Positions 25,833 through 33,353 of a stretch of DNA of 33,353 bases are shown in pieces (the first letter of the stretch is position 1; every line of letters begins with the position of its first letter). Position numbers and translations under genes: made by a program. A model generated the notes under the pieces. The model saw nothing but the letters and a program-made list of their open reading frames with translations. It was not told the origin of the DNA and made no database searches. Origin of the DNA: a bacterium (GTDB taxonomy: Bacteria > Patescibacteriota > Saccharimonadia > CAILAD01 > JADZBC01); NCBI GenBank assembly GCA_020852295.1, contig JADZBC010000009.1, positions 350,435 to 383,787 of the forward strand, read 5' to 3'.

Positions 25833-26668
25833 TGGCCGTTAAAGTCCTCAAAAAGAATACTGCAGCACGCCGCCAAATGAGTGTGGCTGACTTTTCAGTT
25901 ATTACCAAGAAAAAGCCACAGAAGTCTCTTACTATCAAGCGCAAGCAAAAGGCCGGACGTAACAATGACGGTAAGATCACGATTCGTCACCGCGGTGGTG
26001 GTGCCAAGCGTGCAATCCGTATTGTTGACTTTAAGCTCATGCAAGTTGAGGGTGCCAAAGTAGTAGCTATCGAGTACGATCCAGGTCGTTCGGCTCGTAT
26101 CGCTCTTATCCAGCTACCCGATGGCACCAAGGCCTACGTACTGGCGGTCGCCGGTATGAAGCCAGGTCTTTCGATTAGCTCAGGTGAAAACGCCGAGATC
26201 AAGGTTGGTAACCGACTCAAGCTCCAGGACATCCCAGTCGGTACTACCATCTGCAACGTCGAGCTCACACCAGGACGTGGTGGGCAGCTAGCCCGCAGCG
26301 CTGGCGCTCGAGCACAGCTGGCAGCTAAGGAAGGCGAGTTTGTGCAAGTGAAGTTACCATCTGGAGAAGTTCGTCTCGTACACAAGACTGCCATGGCTAC
26401 CATTGGTACCATCGGAAACGCTGATCACAGCAACATCAAGATCGGCTCAGCTGGTCGCAAACGCCACATGGGCATTCGTCCAACTGTTCGTGGTAAAGCG
26501 ATGAACCCAGTTGACCACCCACACGGTGGTGGTGAAGGTAACACCAGCATCGGTCTCAAGTCTGGTCCAAAGACTCCATGGGGTAAGATTGCACTTGGTC
26601 TGAAGACTCGCCGACGCAAACGTGGCGCAAATATGATTATCCGAAAACGCGGAAAGGGAAGGAAGTAA
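25832..26668 (+). CDS. rplB: 50S ribosomal protein uL2
   Basis: 278 residues, standard. Near the peptidyl-transferase centre and required for subunit association. Motifs include [19 protein letters not shown], the [20 protein letters not shown] block and the C-terminal [13 protein letters not shown] that holds the conserved His near the active site. It overlaps the rplW stop (TAATG) and is followed after 1 bp by rpsS. Confidence 0.98.
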   Translation: MAVKVLKKNTAARRQMSVADFSVITKKKPQKSLTIKRKQKAGRNNDGKITIRHRGGGAKRAIRIVDFKLMQVEGAKVVAIEYDPGRSARIALIQLPDGTKAYVLAVAGMKPGLSISSGENAEIKVGNRLKLQDIPVGTTICNVELTPGRGGQLARSAGARAQLAAKEGEFVQVKLPSGEVRLVHKTAMATIGTIGNADHSNIKIGSAGRKRHMGIRPTVRGKAMNPVDHPHGGGEGNTSIGLKSGPKTPWGKIALGLKTRRRKRGANMIIRKRGKGRK

Positions 26669-26669
26669 C

Positions 26670-26939
26670 ATGAGCCGTTCACTCAAAAAAGGTCCATACG
26701 TTGATCCAAAACTCCTCAAGAAGGTAATGGCTCTTGGCCCTAACGACAAGACCATTATTAAGACCTGGGCGCGCGCCAGTAGCATCAGCCCAGAGATGGT
26801 TGGTCGTACGATTGCCGTACACAATGGCAAGACACACCTTCCAGTGTTCGTAACTGAAAACATGGTTGGTCACAAGCTCGGTGAGTTTGCTCCAACCCGT
26901 AAGTTTAAGAGCCACGGTGGCAAATTGGCGAAAGGTTGA
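26670..26939 (+). CDS. rpsS: 30S ribosomal protein uS19
   Basis: 89 residues. 30S head protein contacting uS13. [19 protein letters not shown] and the C-terminal [19 protein letters not shown] plus SHGG are diagnostic. SD GGAAGG (26659-26664) lies at the end of rplB. The stop is TGA, evidence that UGA is not recoded here. Confidence 0.97.
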   Translation: MSRSLKKGPYVDPKLLKKVMALGPNDKTIIKTWARASSISPEMVGRTIAVHNGKTHLPVFVTENMVGHKLGEFAPTRKFKSHGGKLAKG

Positions 26940-26950
26940 GAGGTTAGAGA

Positions 26951-27370
26951 ATGAAAGTACAAGCTCAAGCTAAATATCTCAAGATTTCTGCCCGTAAGCT
27001 CCGACTCGGCGCTGATTTAGTGCGCGGTATGAAAGTGGTTGAAGCCACAGATCTGCTGCGCGTTACGAATAAGAAAGCTGCCGTGCTGGTTGGTGACACT
27101 CTCAAAAGCGCTGTAGCTAATGCTGAAAATAACCTCAATCTCGCCAAGCGCAACCTTAGTATTGCCGAGATCAAGGTTGATGAAGGTCCAATGCTCAAGC
27201 GTATGCGACCGCGTGCTCGTGGTGCGGCTGGTGCCATTCTGCATCGTATGGCTCACTTGACGATCGTATTAACTGACGAGCAGCCAAAGCCAACTGAAGA
27301 GAAAGCGGCAGCAAAGAAACCAGCGAGCAAGCAAAAGGCTACTGTAACCACTACAAAGGAGACCAAGTAA
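26951..27370 (+). CDS. rplV: 50S ribosomal protein uL22
   Basis: 139 residues, longer than the usual 110 because of a Lys/Ala-rich tail (about residues 108-139, ending TTTKETK). uL22 lines the nascent-peptide tunnel. The core has KYLKISARKLRLGADLVRG and the beta-hairpin loop VDEGPMLKRMRPRARGAAG. SD AGAGGTTAGAG precedes ATG 26951. The last codons AAG GAG ACC AAG double as the SD for rpsC, whose ATG overlaps the TAA (TAATG). Confidence 0.97.
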   Translation: MKVQAQAKYLKISARKLRLGADLVRGMKVVEATDLLRVTNKKAAVLVGDTLKSAVANAENNLNLAKRNLSIAEIKVDEGPMLKRMRPRARGAAGAILHRMAHLTIVLTDEQPKPTEEKAAAKKPASKQKATVTTTKETK

Positions 27371-27987
27371 TGGGTCAAAAGACAAATCCAACGAGTTTTC
27401 GACTTCAGACCAACAAGAACTGGCAAAGTAAGTGGTTTGCAGAACGAAGTTTTGCTACTCAGCTCAAAGAAGATCTCGCAATTCGCCGTGTTATTGCCGA
27501 CAAACTTACTTCACGCGCCGGTGTATCATCGGTTGATATTGATCGATCGGCCAATAACCTCACCATCACGATTCACTCAAGCAAGCCAGGTGTTGTGATC
27601 GGTCGGGCTGGTTCTGGTACCGACATGCTCAAAAAAGCACTCAGCAAAGTTACGGGACCAAACCTCAAGCTCAACATTGAGGAAGTGAAGTCGGTTGAAA
27701 CCAACGCACAGTTGGTTGCCAACAACATTGCTTCGCAGCTGGAGCGTCGTATGCCATTCCGTCGTGCTATTAAGATGACGGCTGAAGCCGGCATGAAGGC
27801 TGGCGCTAAGGGCATTAAGATCGCTGTATCAGGCCGATTGAACGGCGCTGAAATGGCACGTCGCGAGGTCGTTGCTCAGGGCAGTATTCCACTGCACACC
27901 CTGCGCGCTAATATTGACTACGCTACGGCTGAAGCCATGACCACCTTTGGTGTGATTGGCGTAAAAGTATGGGTATATAAGGACTAA
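27370..27987 (+). CDS. rpsC: 30S ribosomal protein uS3
   Basis: 205 residues, without the longer C-terminal tail of the E. coli protein (233). Lines the mRNA entry channel. [11 protein letters not shown] at the N-terminus, a KH domain with [20 protein letters not shown] (GxxG loop GRAG), and the C-terminal [14 protein letters not shown]-like block (here [16 protein letters not shown]). It starts in the rplV stop codon. rplP follows after 5 bp. Confidence 0.97.
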   Translation: MGQKTNPTSFRLQTNKNWQSKWFAERSFATQLKEDLAIRRVIADKLTSRAGVSSVDIDRSANNLTITIHSSKPGVVIGRAGSGTDMLKKALSKVTGPNLKLNIEEVKSVETNAQLVANNIASQLERRMPFRRAIKMTAEAGMKAGAKGIKIAVSGRLNGAEMARREVVAQGSIPLHTLRANIDYATAEAMTTFGVIGVKVWVYKD

Positions 27988-27992
27988 TCGCG

Positions 27993-28418
27993 ATGTTACT
28001 TCCACGAAAAACGAAATTCCGCAAAGCCTTTAAGGGCAAAAACGAAGGGAACGCCACTCGGGGTACCGAGCTTAACTTCGGTAAGTTTGGCATGAAGAGT
28101 ATGGGTAACGAGCGTATTACTTCACGACAGATCGAAGCAGCTCGTCGTGCCATGACCCGCTACATCAAGCGTGGTGGTAAGATTTGGATTCGAGTCTTTC
28201 CGCACACCCCGGTTACCCACAAGGCTGCTGAAGTCCCAATGGGTGGTGGTAAGGGTGCTCTTGATCACTACGTAGCCAAGGTGAAAGCTGGCACAATCAT
28301 CTTCGAAATGGACGGCGTGAGTGAAGATGTTGCCAAAGAAGCAATGCGTTTGGCTGCCCACAAGATGCCAGTTCGTACCAAATTTATTACCAAGCACGCC
28401 GCAGGAGAAGAGCAATGA
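27993..28418 (+). CDS. rplP: 50S ribosomal protein uL16
   Basis: 141 residues. Binds near the A-site tRNA elbow. [40 protein letters not shown] and the key [17 protein letters not shown] loop are intact. An SD is not obvious at ATG 27993 (5-bp gap after rpsC), suggesting coupling. The end contains GCAGGAGAAGAG, which is the SD of rpmC. The stop overlaps the rpmC ATG by 4 nt. Confidence 0.97.
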   Translation: MLLPRKTKFRKAFKGKNEGNATRGTELNFGKFGMKSMGNERITSRQIEAARRAMTRYIKRGGKIWIRVFPHTPVTHKAAEVPMGGGKGALDHYVAKVKAGTIIFEMDGVSEDVAKEAMRLAAHKMPVRTKFITKHAAGEEQ

Positions 28419-28633
28419 AAGCTAAAGAATTAGTCGCCAAGTCCGCCAAGGAGCTCAGTGATTACATCGCCGAGCAGCGCAAAGCTTTGGTAGAGGCTCA
28501 TATCGACCTGCGCACCAAAGAAGTAAAAAACGTCAAAGCAATTCACAACATTCGTCGTGACCTTGCACGAGCTCTCACTATTCAGCGACAGAATGAGCTC
28601 AAAGACAGTCAGAAAGAGGCAAGCAATGAGTAG
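28415..28633 (+). CDS. rpmC: 50S ribosomal protein uL29
   Basis: 72 residues. Two-helix protein at the tunnel exit beside uL23. [21 protein letters not shown] and the C-terminal [18 protein letters not shown] (consensus IRxxRRxIARxxT) are diagnostic. Its 3' end overlaps rpsQ by 8 nt. Confidence 0.95.
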   Translation: MKAKELVAKSAKELSDYIAEQRKALVEAHIDLRTKEVKNVKAIHNIRRDLARALTIQRQNELKDSQKEASNE

Positions 28634-28877
28634 AATTCTTACCGGCACAGTCGTGTCAGACAAAATGGAAAAGACTATCGTCGTGGCAGTTAAGCGCCTC
28701 AAGACTCACCCTATCTACAAAAAGCAGTATAAGGTGACGGCGAAGTTTAAAGCTCACGATGAAAAAGGTGAAGCAAAGATCGGTGATCTTGTGCAGATTC
28801 GTGAAACACGACCTGTTTCGAAACATAAAAAATTTGCTCTTGATAAGATCGTTGAGAAAGCGGAGGTGGTCAAATGA
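28626..28877 (+). CDS. rpsQ: 30S ribosomal protein uS17
   Basis: 83 residues from ATG 28626. An open frame continues upstream but only as a shadow of rpmC; the family N-terminus is [20 protein letters not shown]. The C-terminal [29 protein letters not shown] is typical. SD AAAGAGG (28614-28620) is inside rpmC. The TGA overlaps the rplN ATG (28874-28877). Confidence 0.96.
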   Translation: MSRILTGTVVSDKMEKTIVVAVKRLKTHPIYKKQYKVTAKFKAHDEKGEAKIGDLVQIRETRPVSKHKKFALDKIVEKAEVVK

Positions 28878-29242
28878 TCCAGCCGCAGACAATGCTTCGT
28901 GTTGCTGACAACACGGGGGCCAAGCAGATCATGTGTATCAAGGTGCTTGGTGGCTCAAAGCGACGCTATGCGCGCGTTGGCGACATCATTGTGGCCAGCG
29001 TAAAGGCAGCCACACCAAATGGTACGGTCAAAAAGAAAGAAGTGGTCCGAGCTGTTGTGGTGCGTACTGCCAAAGAAACAATCCGCCCAGATGGCTCAAC
29101 CGTCCGTTTTGACGACAACGCCGCGGTGATTATCGACAAGGCCGGTGTGCCACGCGGTACCCGTATTTTCGGGCCAGTTACCCGTGAGCTTCGCGAACTT
29201 GGCTACATGAAGATTATCTCACTTGCTCCGGAGGTGCTCTAA
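28874..29242 (+). CDS. rplN: 50S ribosomal protein uL14
   Basis: 122 residues, standard. Forms an intersubunit bridge. [27 protein letters not shown] and the C-terminal [28 protein letters not shown] are diagnostic. SD GCGGAGGTGG (28861-28870) lies in the end of rpsQ. TAATG overlap with rplX, preceded by CCGGAGGTG. Confidence 0.98.
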   Translation: MIQPQTMLRVADNTGAKQIMCIKVLGGSKRRYARVGDIIVASVKAATPNGTVKKKEVVRAVVVRTAKETIRPDGSTVRFDDNAAVIIDKAGVPRGTRIFGPVTRELRELGYMKIISLAPEVL

Positions 29243-29592
29243 TGAAATTGCAACTCAAAGATAAAGTGATCGTCATCTCAGGGCGCGATCGAGGCAAGAC
29301 AGGTCAGATTGTGGCGGTACTGCCAAAGCACAATCAGGTTGTGGTTGAAGGTGTCAATGTGGCAAAGCGTCACACCAAACCAAACGCCAAGCAGCCTAAG
29401 GGTGGCATCATCGAGACGGTTAAACCAATCGATGTGAGTAAAGTTATGGTTGTCGATCCAGCCACTGGTCGTCCAGCCCGAGTTGGATACAAAGTAGGTA
29501 AAAACGGCAGTAAAGAACGAGTCTTCAAGGTGAGTAAGTTTGTCAACAAGAAGACAAAACCAGCCAAGAAAGATGAAGGGTCAAGCAAATGA
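29242..29592 (+). CDS. rplX: 50S ribosomal protein uL24
   Basis: 116 residues. Assembly-initiating 50S protein. KOW motif LKDKVIVISGRDRGKTGQIVAV then VEGVNVAKRHTKP is intact, and GGIIETVKPIDVSKVMVVDP follows. The tail is Lys-rich ([14 protein letters not shown]). The TGA overlaps the rplE ATG (ATGA, 29589-29592). Confidence 0.97.
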   Translation: MKLQLKDKVIVISGRDRGKTGQIVAVLPKHNQVVVEGVNVAKRHTKPNAKQPKGGIIETVKPIDVSKVMVVDPATGRPARVGYKVGKNGSKERVFKVSKFVNKKTKPAKKDEGSSK

Positions 29593-30143
29593 ATCGACTA
29601 AAAGATAAATATCAGAAGCAGGTCCGTTCTGAGCTTCAAAAGGAGCTTGATATCAAGAACGTGCATGATATTCCACGCTTGACCAAGATCGTGGTGAGCG
29701 CTGGTGTTGGCCGCGCGACTCAAGACAGTAAGCACTTGGATCCTGTTGTCGCTACCTTGACGAAGATTACTGGTCAAAAGCCAGTTATCACCAAGGCACG
29801 CAAGAGCATCGCAACATTTAAGTTGCGTGAAGGTAATCCAATCGGCGTGACCGTAACACTTCGTGGTGACCGAATGTATTACTTCATGGATCGTTTGGTT
29901 TCGGTCGTTATCCCGCGTCTTCGTGATTTCCATGGGGTTTCAATCAAATCATTTGATAAACAGGGTAACTACAGCCTTGGTTTCCGAGAGCAAACCGCTT
30001 TCGCCGAAATCTCATTTGAGGAAGCCAACATTACCCACGGAATTCAGATAAACATTATCAGTACAGCAAAAGATAAAACGCAGGCCATGGCGCTTCTCAA
30101 GCACCTTGGTATGCCGTTTGAGAAAGGAGGCCAGAATGGCTAG
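29589..30143 (+). CDS. rplE: 50S ribosomal protein uL5
   Basis: 184 residues. Binds 5S rRNA in the central protuberance. [63 protein letters not shown] and the [20 protein letters not shown] region are diagnostic. Its final codons contain GAAAGGAGG, the SD of rpsN, which it overlaps by 8 nt. Confidence 0.97.
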   Translation: MNRLKDKYQKQVRSELQKELDIKNVHDIPRLTKIVVSAGVGRATQDSKHLDPVVATLTKITGQKPVITKARKSIATFKLREGNPIGVTVTLRGDRMYYFMDRLVSVVIPRLRDFHGVSIKSFDKQGNYSLGFREQTAFAEISFEEANITHGIQINIISTAKDKTQAMALLKHLGMPFEKGGQNG

Positions 30144-30405
30144 AAAAGCACTCATTCAACGTGAATTAAAGCGCCAGAAGCTGGCCGACAAGTACCAAGA
30201 AAAGCGAGCAGCCCTCAAAGCTGCTGGTGACGTCGAGGGATTGGCAAAGTTACCACGCAACTCAAACCCAGTACGTCTGCACAACCGATGCGCCGTGACA
30301 GGTCGATCACGGGGTTATATGCGAAAATTTGGCTTGAGCCGTATTACCTTCCGCGAAGAAGCTTCGCGCGGTAACGTGCCAGGCATAACTAAATCGAGTT
30401 GGTAG
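30136..30405 (+). CDS. rpsN: 30S ribosomal protein uS14, zinc-independent type
   Basis: 89 residues from ATG 30136 (SD AAAGGAGG, 30123-30130); a longer open frame from 30106 is inside rpl[20 protein letters not shown] and the C-terminal [25 protein letters not shown] are family hallmarks. The CxxC pairs of the 61-residue zinc-binding form are absent (a single Cys), so this is the C- type, somewhat shorter than the 101-residue E. coli protein. Confidence 0.96.
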   Translation: MARKALIQRELKRQKLADKYQEKRAALKAAGDVEGLAKLPRNSNPVRLHNRCAVTGRSRGYMRKFGLSRITFREEASRGNVPGITKSSW

Positions 30406-30415
30406 GAGAACCGCT

Positions 30416-30808
30416 ATGATGACAACAGACCCAATTGCAGATATGCTTACCCGGATCCGTAACGGCCTCGCCGCCAAGAAGACGGAACTCAGTATGCCAT
30501 ACTCGAAAATAAAAGAGCAGATTGCTCACATTCTCAAGGCAAACGGCTACCTTGCTAAGGTAGAGGTTGTAGAAAATGGTGCCTTCAAGTCGCTCCAGCT
30601 TACATTGCAGGACGAGAAGACCAAATCGATCACATCATTGATCCGTATGAGCAAACCGGGTCGACGCGTCTACGCAAAGCGTGATGAGATTCCGCAGGTT
30701 TTGGCAGGGCACGGCCTCGTGATTATCTCGACCTCAGCCGGTATCATGAGTGGTCGTGACGCACGCAAAAAAGGCCTCGGTGGTGAATTAATCTGTAAGG
30801 TATGGTAG
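30416..30808 (+). CDS. rpsH: 30S ribosomal protein uS8
   Basis: 130 residues. Central-domain 16S binder. TDPIADMLTRIRNGLAAKKTE and the C-terminal STSAGIMSGRDARKKGLGGE are diagnostic. Two adjacent ATGs (30416, 30419); AGGAGA (30403-30408) suits either. Followed by rplF after 10 bp with its own AGGAGAGAG. Confidence 0.97.
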   Translation: MMTTDPIADMLTRIRNGLAAKKTELSMPYSKIKEQIAHILKANGYLAKVEVVENGAFKSLQLTLQDEKTKSITSLIRMSKPGRRVYAKRDEIPQVLAGHGLVIISTSAGIMSGRDARKKGLGGELICKVW

Positions 30809-30818
30809 GAGAGAGTTT

Positions 30819-31361
30819 ATGAGTCGTATTGGAAAACAACCTATCAATGTGCCAGCCGGTGTCGAAGTAACTATCACCGACGAACAAGTGGTCGTAAAGG
30901 GCGCGAAGGGTGAGCTCACCCAGAAGCGTCTGCCGGGCCTAAAAGTCGAACAGGTCGACAGCCAGATTGCGGTCAGTAAGCAGTTAGAAAACGACGAAAC
31001 CCAACGGTTCTTCGGTCTGCAGCGTACTCTTATCAATAACATGGTGGTCGGAGTATCAGAGGGATTCTCCAAGGTGCTCGAGATCAACGGTGTTGGTTAT
31101 CGTGGCACAATGGAAGGGAAAAACCTCAACCTGAGCCTGGGCTTTTCACACAAAGTACTTTATACTCCACCAGAAGGCGTTGAGCTCAAAGTGGAAGGCA
31201 ACACGATCACTGTGTCGGGCTACGACAAACAGCGAGTTGGTGAGGCCGCTGCGAAGATCCGATCGTATCGTAAGCCAGAGCCATACAAGGGTAAAGGTAT
31301 CAAGTACGCTGGCGAGCATGTTCGCCGTAAAGCAGGTAAGACTGCAGCGAAGGGAGCATAG
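30819..31361 (+). CDS. rplF: 50S ribosomal protein uL6
   Basis: 180 residues, standard. Lies near the sarcin-ricin loop. [19 protein letters not shown] at the start and the signature [27 protein letters not shown] (split as [15 protein letters not shown] and [11 protein letters not shown]) at the end are intact. rplR follows after 2 bp. Confidence 0.97.
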   Translation: MSRIGKQPINVPAGVEVTITDEQVVVKGAKGELTQKRLPGLKVEQVDSQIAVSKQLENDETQRFFGLQRTLINNMVVGVSEGFSKVLEINGVGYRGTMEGKNLNLSLGFSHKVLYTPPEGVELKVEGNTITVSGYDKQRVGEAAAKIRSYRKPEPYKGKGIKYAGEHVRRKAGKTAAKGA

Positions 31362-31363
31362 GC

Positions 31364-31708
31364 ATGAAATTAACTACTGAACAACTCAAACGCAAACGCA
31401 TCCGTGCTCGTATTAGCGGTACTGCTCAGCGCCCTCGCTTGAGCGTGCATATCTCTAACCGTCAGATCACTGCTCAGTTGATTGATGATCTAGCAGCGCG
31501 CACACTAGCTTACGCAACGAGTACCGGCGAAAAGAGTCTTGAGAAGAAGAATATGACACAGAAGGCTCAGTGGGTTGGTAAAACGATTGCTGAAGCTGGT
31601 AAGACTAAGAAAGTAACTGAAGTAGTTTTTGATCGAGGTACTCACATTTACCATGGTCGAGTTAAGGCTCTAGCTGAAGCAGCTCGAGAGAACGGACTTA
31701 AATTTTAG
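31364..31708 (+). CDS. rplR: 50S ribosomal protein uL18
   Basis: 114 residues. 5S rRNA-binding protein. [24 protein letters not shown] and the C-terminal [26 protein letters not shown] are diagnostic. AAGGGAG (31350-31356), at the end of rplF, is the SD. The TAG stop sits directly before the possible rpsE starts. Confidence 0.97.
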   Translation: MKLTTEQLKRKRIRARISGTAQRPRLSVHISNRQITAQLIDDLAARTLAYATSTGEKSLEKKNMTQKAQWVGKTIAEAGKTKKVTEVVFDRGTHIYHGRVKALAEAARENGLKF

Positions 31709-31709
31709 G

Positions 31710-32282
31710 ATGAATGCTATGAATCCAACAACCGAAGTTAAAGAATTTGAAGAAAAAATCATTGCCCTCGATCGCGTGACGCGCGTCGTAAAGGGTGGTC
31801 GACGATTCCGCTTCCGTGCCACCGTAGTGGTTGGTGACGGGGTGAGTCGTGTGGGCGTTGGTGTCGGCAAGGGTGGCGACGTACAGGCGTCAATTGCCAA
31901 GGCTGTTGCCAAAGCAAAGCGATCGATGATCAACGTAAACCTTCGCGAGACAACGATTCCTCACGAAATCGAAGTACGATTTGGCGGCGCCCGTGTCTTT
32001 ATGAAGCCAGCCCGACCAGGTACCGGTGTAATTGCTGGTGGAGCAGTCCGCTCAGTCGTTGAGGCTGCTGGTATTCGCGATCTATTGACCAAATCTTTGG
32101 GCTCAAGTAACAAGATCAACAACGCTTACGCTACAGCACTAGCTCTTTCAAAGCTTCAGGCGCTACCAGTGAAAGAAGCGGCTCCTGTAGCTGAAAAGGT
32201 AGAGAAGGCCGCAGAAGCCAAGCCAAAAACTACCGCCAAAAAGGCACCAGTCAAAACCGCCGCCAAAAAGGAGACGAAGTAA
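31710..32282 (+). CDS. rpsE: 30S ribosomal protein uS5
   Basis: 190 residues from 31710. ATG 31719 (three residues shorter) is equally plausible, since AGGA (31707-31710) is 8 nt before it. Fidelity protein at the mRNA entry. [21 protein letters not shown] (double-stranded-RNA-binding fold), the [17 protein letters not shown] block and [20 protein letters not shown] are intact. It has an Ala/Lys-rich tail ([21 protein letters not shown], residues 170-190). The tail's AAG GAG is the SD of rplO, whose ATG overlaps the TAA. rpmD, normally here, is absent. Confidence 0.97.
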   Translation: MNAMNPTTEVKEFEEKIIALDRVTRVVKGGRRFRFRATVVVGDGVSRVGVGVGKGGDVQASIAKAVAKAKRSMINVNLRETTIPHEIEVRFGGARVFMKPARPGTGVIAGGAVRSVVEAAGIRDLLTKSLGSSNKINNAYATALALSKLQALPVKEAAPVAEKVEKAAEAKPKTTAKKAPVKTAAKKETK

Positions 32283-32764
32283 TGAAAATCCATGAAATTG
32301 CAGCTCCACGCACCGCTAGCAAAAAGCGAGTTGGTCGCGGTATTGGTAGCGGCACCGGTAAAACCGCCGGTCGCGGTACCAAGGGTCAAAACGCCCGGAG
32401 CGGTGGTAAGCGTAAGCCAGGCTTTGAGGGTGGACAGACGAAACTAGCCCAGCGCCTACCAAAGGCTCGTGGCTTTAAGGCTATCAACCGACAAGAATTC
32501 CAGGTGGTCAATGTTACCGATGTTGCTGAGCTCAAGGCAGCTCACGTGACAGCTGAAATTTTACAGCAGGCCGGCAAGATTGCCGATGCGAAAAAGCCAG
32601 TAAAACTCTTGGGCGATGGCGAAGTTACTGCTAAGCTAAGTGTGACAGTAACAGCAGCATCGCGCTCTGCTGTGGCCAAGATTGAAAAAGCTGGTGGAAA
32701 AGTTGTGGTTGATGCGCCACAGAAGGCCAGTAAGCCATCAAAAGCCAAAGCTGATAAAAAATAA
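32282..32764 (+). CDS. rplO: 50S ribosomal protein uL15
   Basis: 160 residues. Late 50S assembly protein. Gly/Lys-rich N-terminal arm GRGIGSGTGKTAGRGTKGQNARSGG then GFEGGQTKLAQRLPKARGF, and a C-terminal domain with KKPVKLLGDGEVTAKLSVTVTAASRSAVAKIEKAGG. It has a short Lys-rich tail. TAATG overlap with rpsE; secY follows 29 bp later. Confidence 0.97.
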   Translation: MKIHEIAAPRTASKKRVGRGIGSGTGKTAGRGTKGQNARSGGKRKPGFEGGQTKLAQRLPKARGFKAINRQEFQVVNVTDVAELKAAHVTAEILQQAGKIADAKKPVKLLGDGEVTAKLSVTVTAASRSAVAKIEKAGGKVVVDAPQKASKPSKAKADKK

Positions 32765-32793
32765 TCGTCTAATTCCTGGAGGGATTTGCGGAT

Positions 32794-33353
32794 TTGAATC
32801 CGACAGTACTCAAGCAGCTCTACAAAAACAAACAGCTTCGCGGCCGACTTTTGGTCGTGTTGGCTGTGTTGTTGGCGTACAGCTTTATTTCCCATATTCC
32901 GGTACCGGTTCCAGATACCGCTCGGCTGCAGAGTTTTCTTCTAAAATTATTCCAGTCAAACTCACTACTTGGGTTTGCGAACCTCTTCTCCGGCGGAACC
33001 ATGTCTACGTTCTCAATCATCCTGATGGGACTTGGGCCGTACATTAATGCCTCAATTATTATTCAGCTGCTTACGCAGGTAGTGCCAAAATTTGAGGCTC
33101 TCAGCAAAGAGGGTGAGCAGGGCCGCAACAAGCTCAATCAGTACACCCGTTGGCTGACTGTGCCGCTCGCTATGGTACAGGCAATTGCGATGATTATCTT
33201 TGTTCAGCAAACCTCAATCCGTACGGCTGGAGTTGATTTGGTTGGCAATCCGTCACTTGGACAGTGGTTCTATATGGTTACTGCTATCACTGCTGGTAGT
33301 GTGTTTTTGATGTGGCTTGGTGAAATCATCACGGATCGCGGTATTGGGAATGG
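32794..33353 (+). CDS. secY: Preprotein translocase subunit SecY, 5' part
   Basis: 186 codons visible, running off the right edge. SecY forms the protein-conducting channel of the plasma membrane. The start is a TTG at 32794, with GGAGGG (32778-32783) 10 nt upstream; no ATG is suitably placed. The N-terminus is basic (LNPTVLKQLYKNKQLRGR). TM1 is about residues 18-35 (LLVVLAVLLAYSFISHIPVP). The conserved GGTMSTFSIILMGLGPYINASIIIQLL (in two parts: GGTMSTFSIILMG and LGPYINASIIIQLL) covers the plug/TM2 region. EGEQGRNKLNQYTRWLT and TM3-TM4 follow. Last gene of the spc-type unit in the window. Confidence 0.93.
   Translation, partial: MNPTVLKQLYKNKQLRGRLLVVLAVLLAYSFISHIPVPVPDTARLQSFLLKLFQSNSLLGFANLFSGGTMSTFSIILMGLGPYINASIIIQLLTQVVPKFEALSKEGEQGRNKLNQYTRWLTVPLAMVQAIAMIIFVQQTSIRTAGVDLVGNPSLGQWFYMVTAITAGSVFLMWLGEIITDRGIGN

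Noticed and set aside
24817-29592. Possible UGA recoding as in SR1/Gracilibacteria
   Set aside because: TGA ends rplD, rpsS, rplP, rpsQ and rplX exactly where the families end, so it is a normal stop here.

Overview
The window looks like part of a Candidate Phyla Radiation (Patescibacteria) genome, most probably Saccharibacteria (TM7). It carries a compact str/S10/spc ribosomal gene block in which rplO starts inside the rpsE stop codon. This leaves no room for rpmD (uL30), a loss reported across CPR bacteria. TGA is used as an ordinary stop (for example rplD, rpsS, rplX), which argues against the UGA-glycine lineages SR1/Gracilibacteria. The taxon is inferred from gene content and protein character, not from a database search.

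Layout. 1-192: 5' part of a small membrane protein gene (minus). 249-3393: tig, clpP and an MFS exporter. 3564-10890: rpoB-rpoC. 10944-11841: rpsL-rpsG, then a strong terminator. 11972-14760: a small membrane protein overlapping a membrane-anchored, Clp/HSP100-like double AAA+ ATPase. 15182-17293: fusA. 17940-19470: tuf-rpsJ. 19499-22867: a divergent pair (small membrane protein and SemiSWEET-like protein), a short-peptide transcription unit and a type 2 isopentenyl-diphosphate isomerase. 24193-33353: rplC-D-W-B, rpsS, rplV, rpsC, rplP, rpmC, rpsQ, rplN-X-E, rpsN, rpsH, rplF, rplR, rpsE, rplO and the 5' part of secY.

Between 14.77 and 24.0 kb the core genes are interrupted by visibly GC-richer single-gene units: a zinc-ribbon protein (14788-14982, minus), a two-TM protein (17431-17733), a guanylate-kinase-like protein (20248-20811, minus), a GNAT acetyltransferase (21201-21746) and an unknown 123-residue protein (22962-23333, minus). 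Most have their own AT-rich -35/-10 promoter, a 5' leader with a Shine-Dalgarno sequence, and a GC-rich hairpin just after the stop, usually without a U-tract. This matches the phage 'moron' plan. A sixth unit (about 23476-24007) has a promoter and a terminator but no convincing ORF. It folds on paper into many perfect hairpins plus a long-range helix, so it is a candidate large structured non-coding RNA directly upstream of the ribosomal protein operon.

Regulatory signals are unusually readable. The sigma70-type promoters mostly have 16-18 bp spacing. Single native genes (tig, 11972, SemiSWEET, 20935, fni) have the -10 box about 8-10 nt before ATG and no SD, implying leaderless mRNAs. The rpoB, fusA and rplC leaders contain terminator-like hairpins followed by T-runs between promoter and start codon, suggesting attenuation of the transcription and translation apparatus. 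In the ribosomal protein operon nearly every junction is an overlap, and the SD of the next gene is written into the last codons of the previous one.
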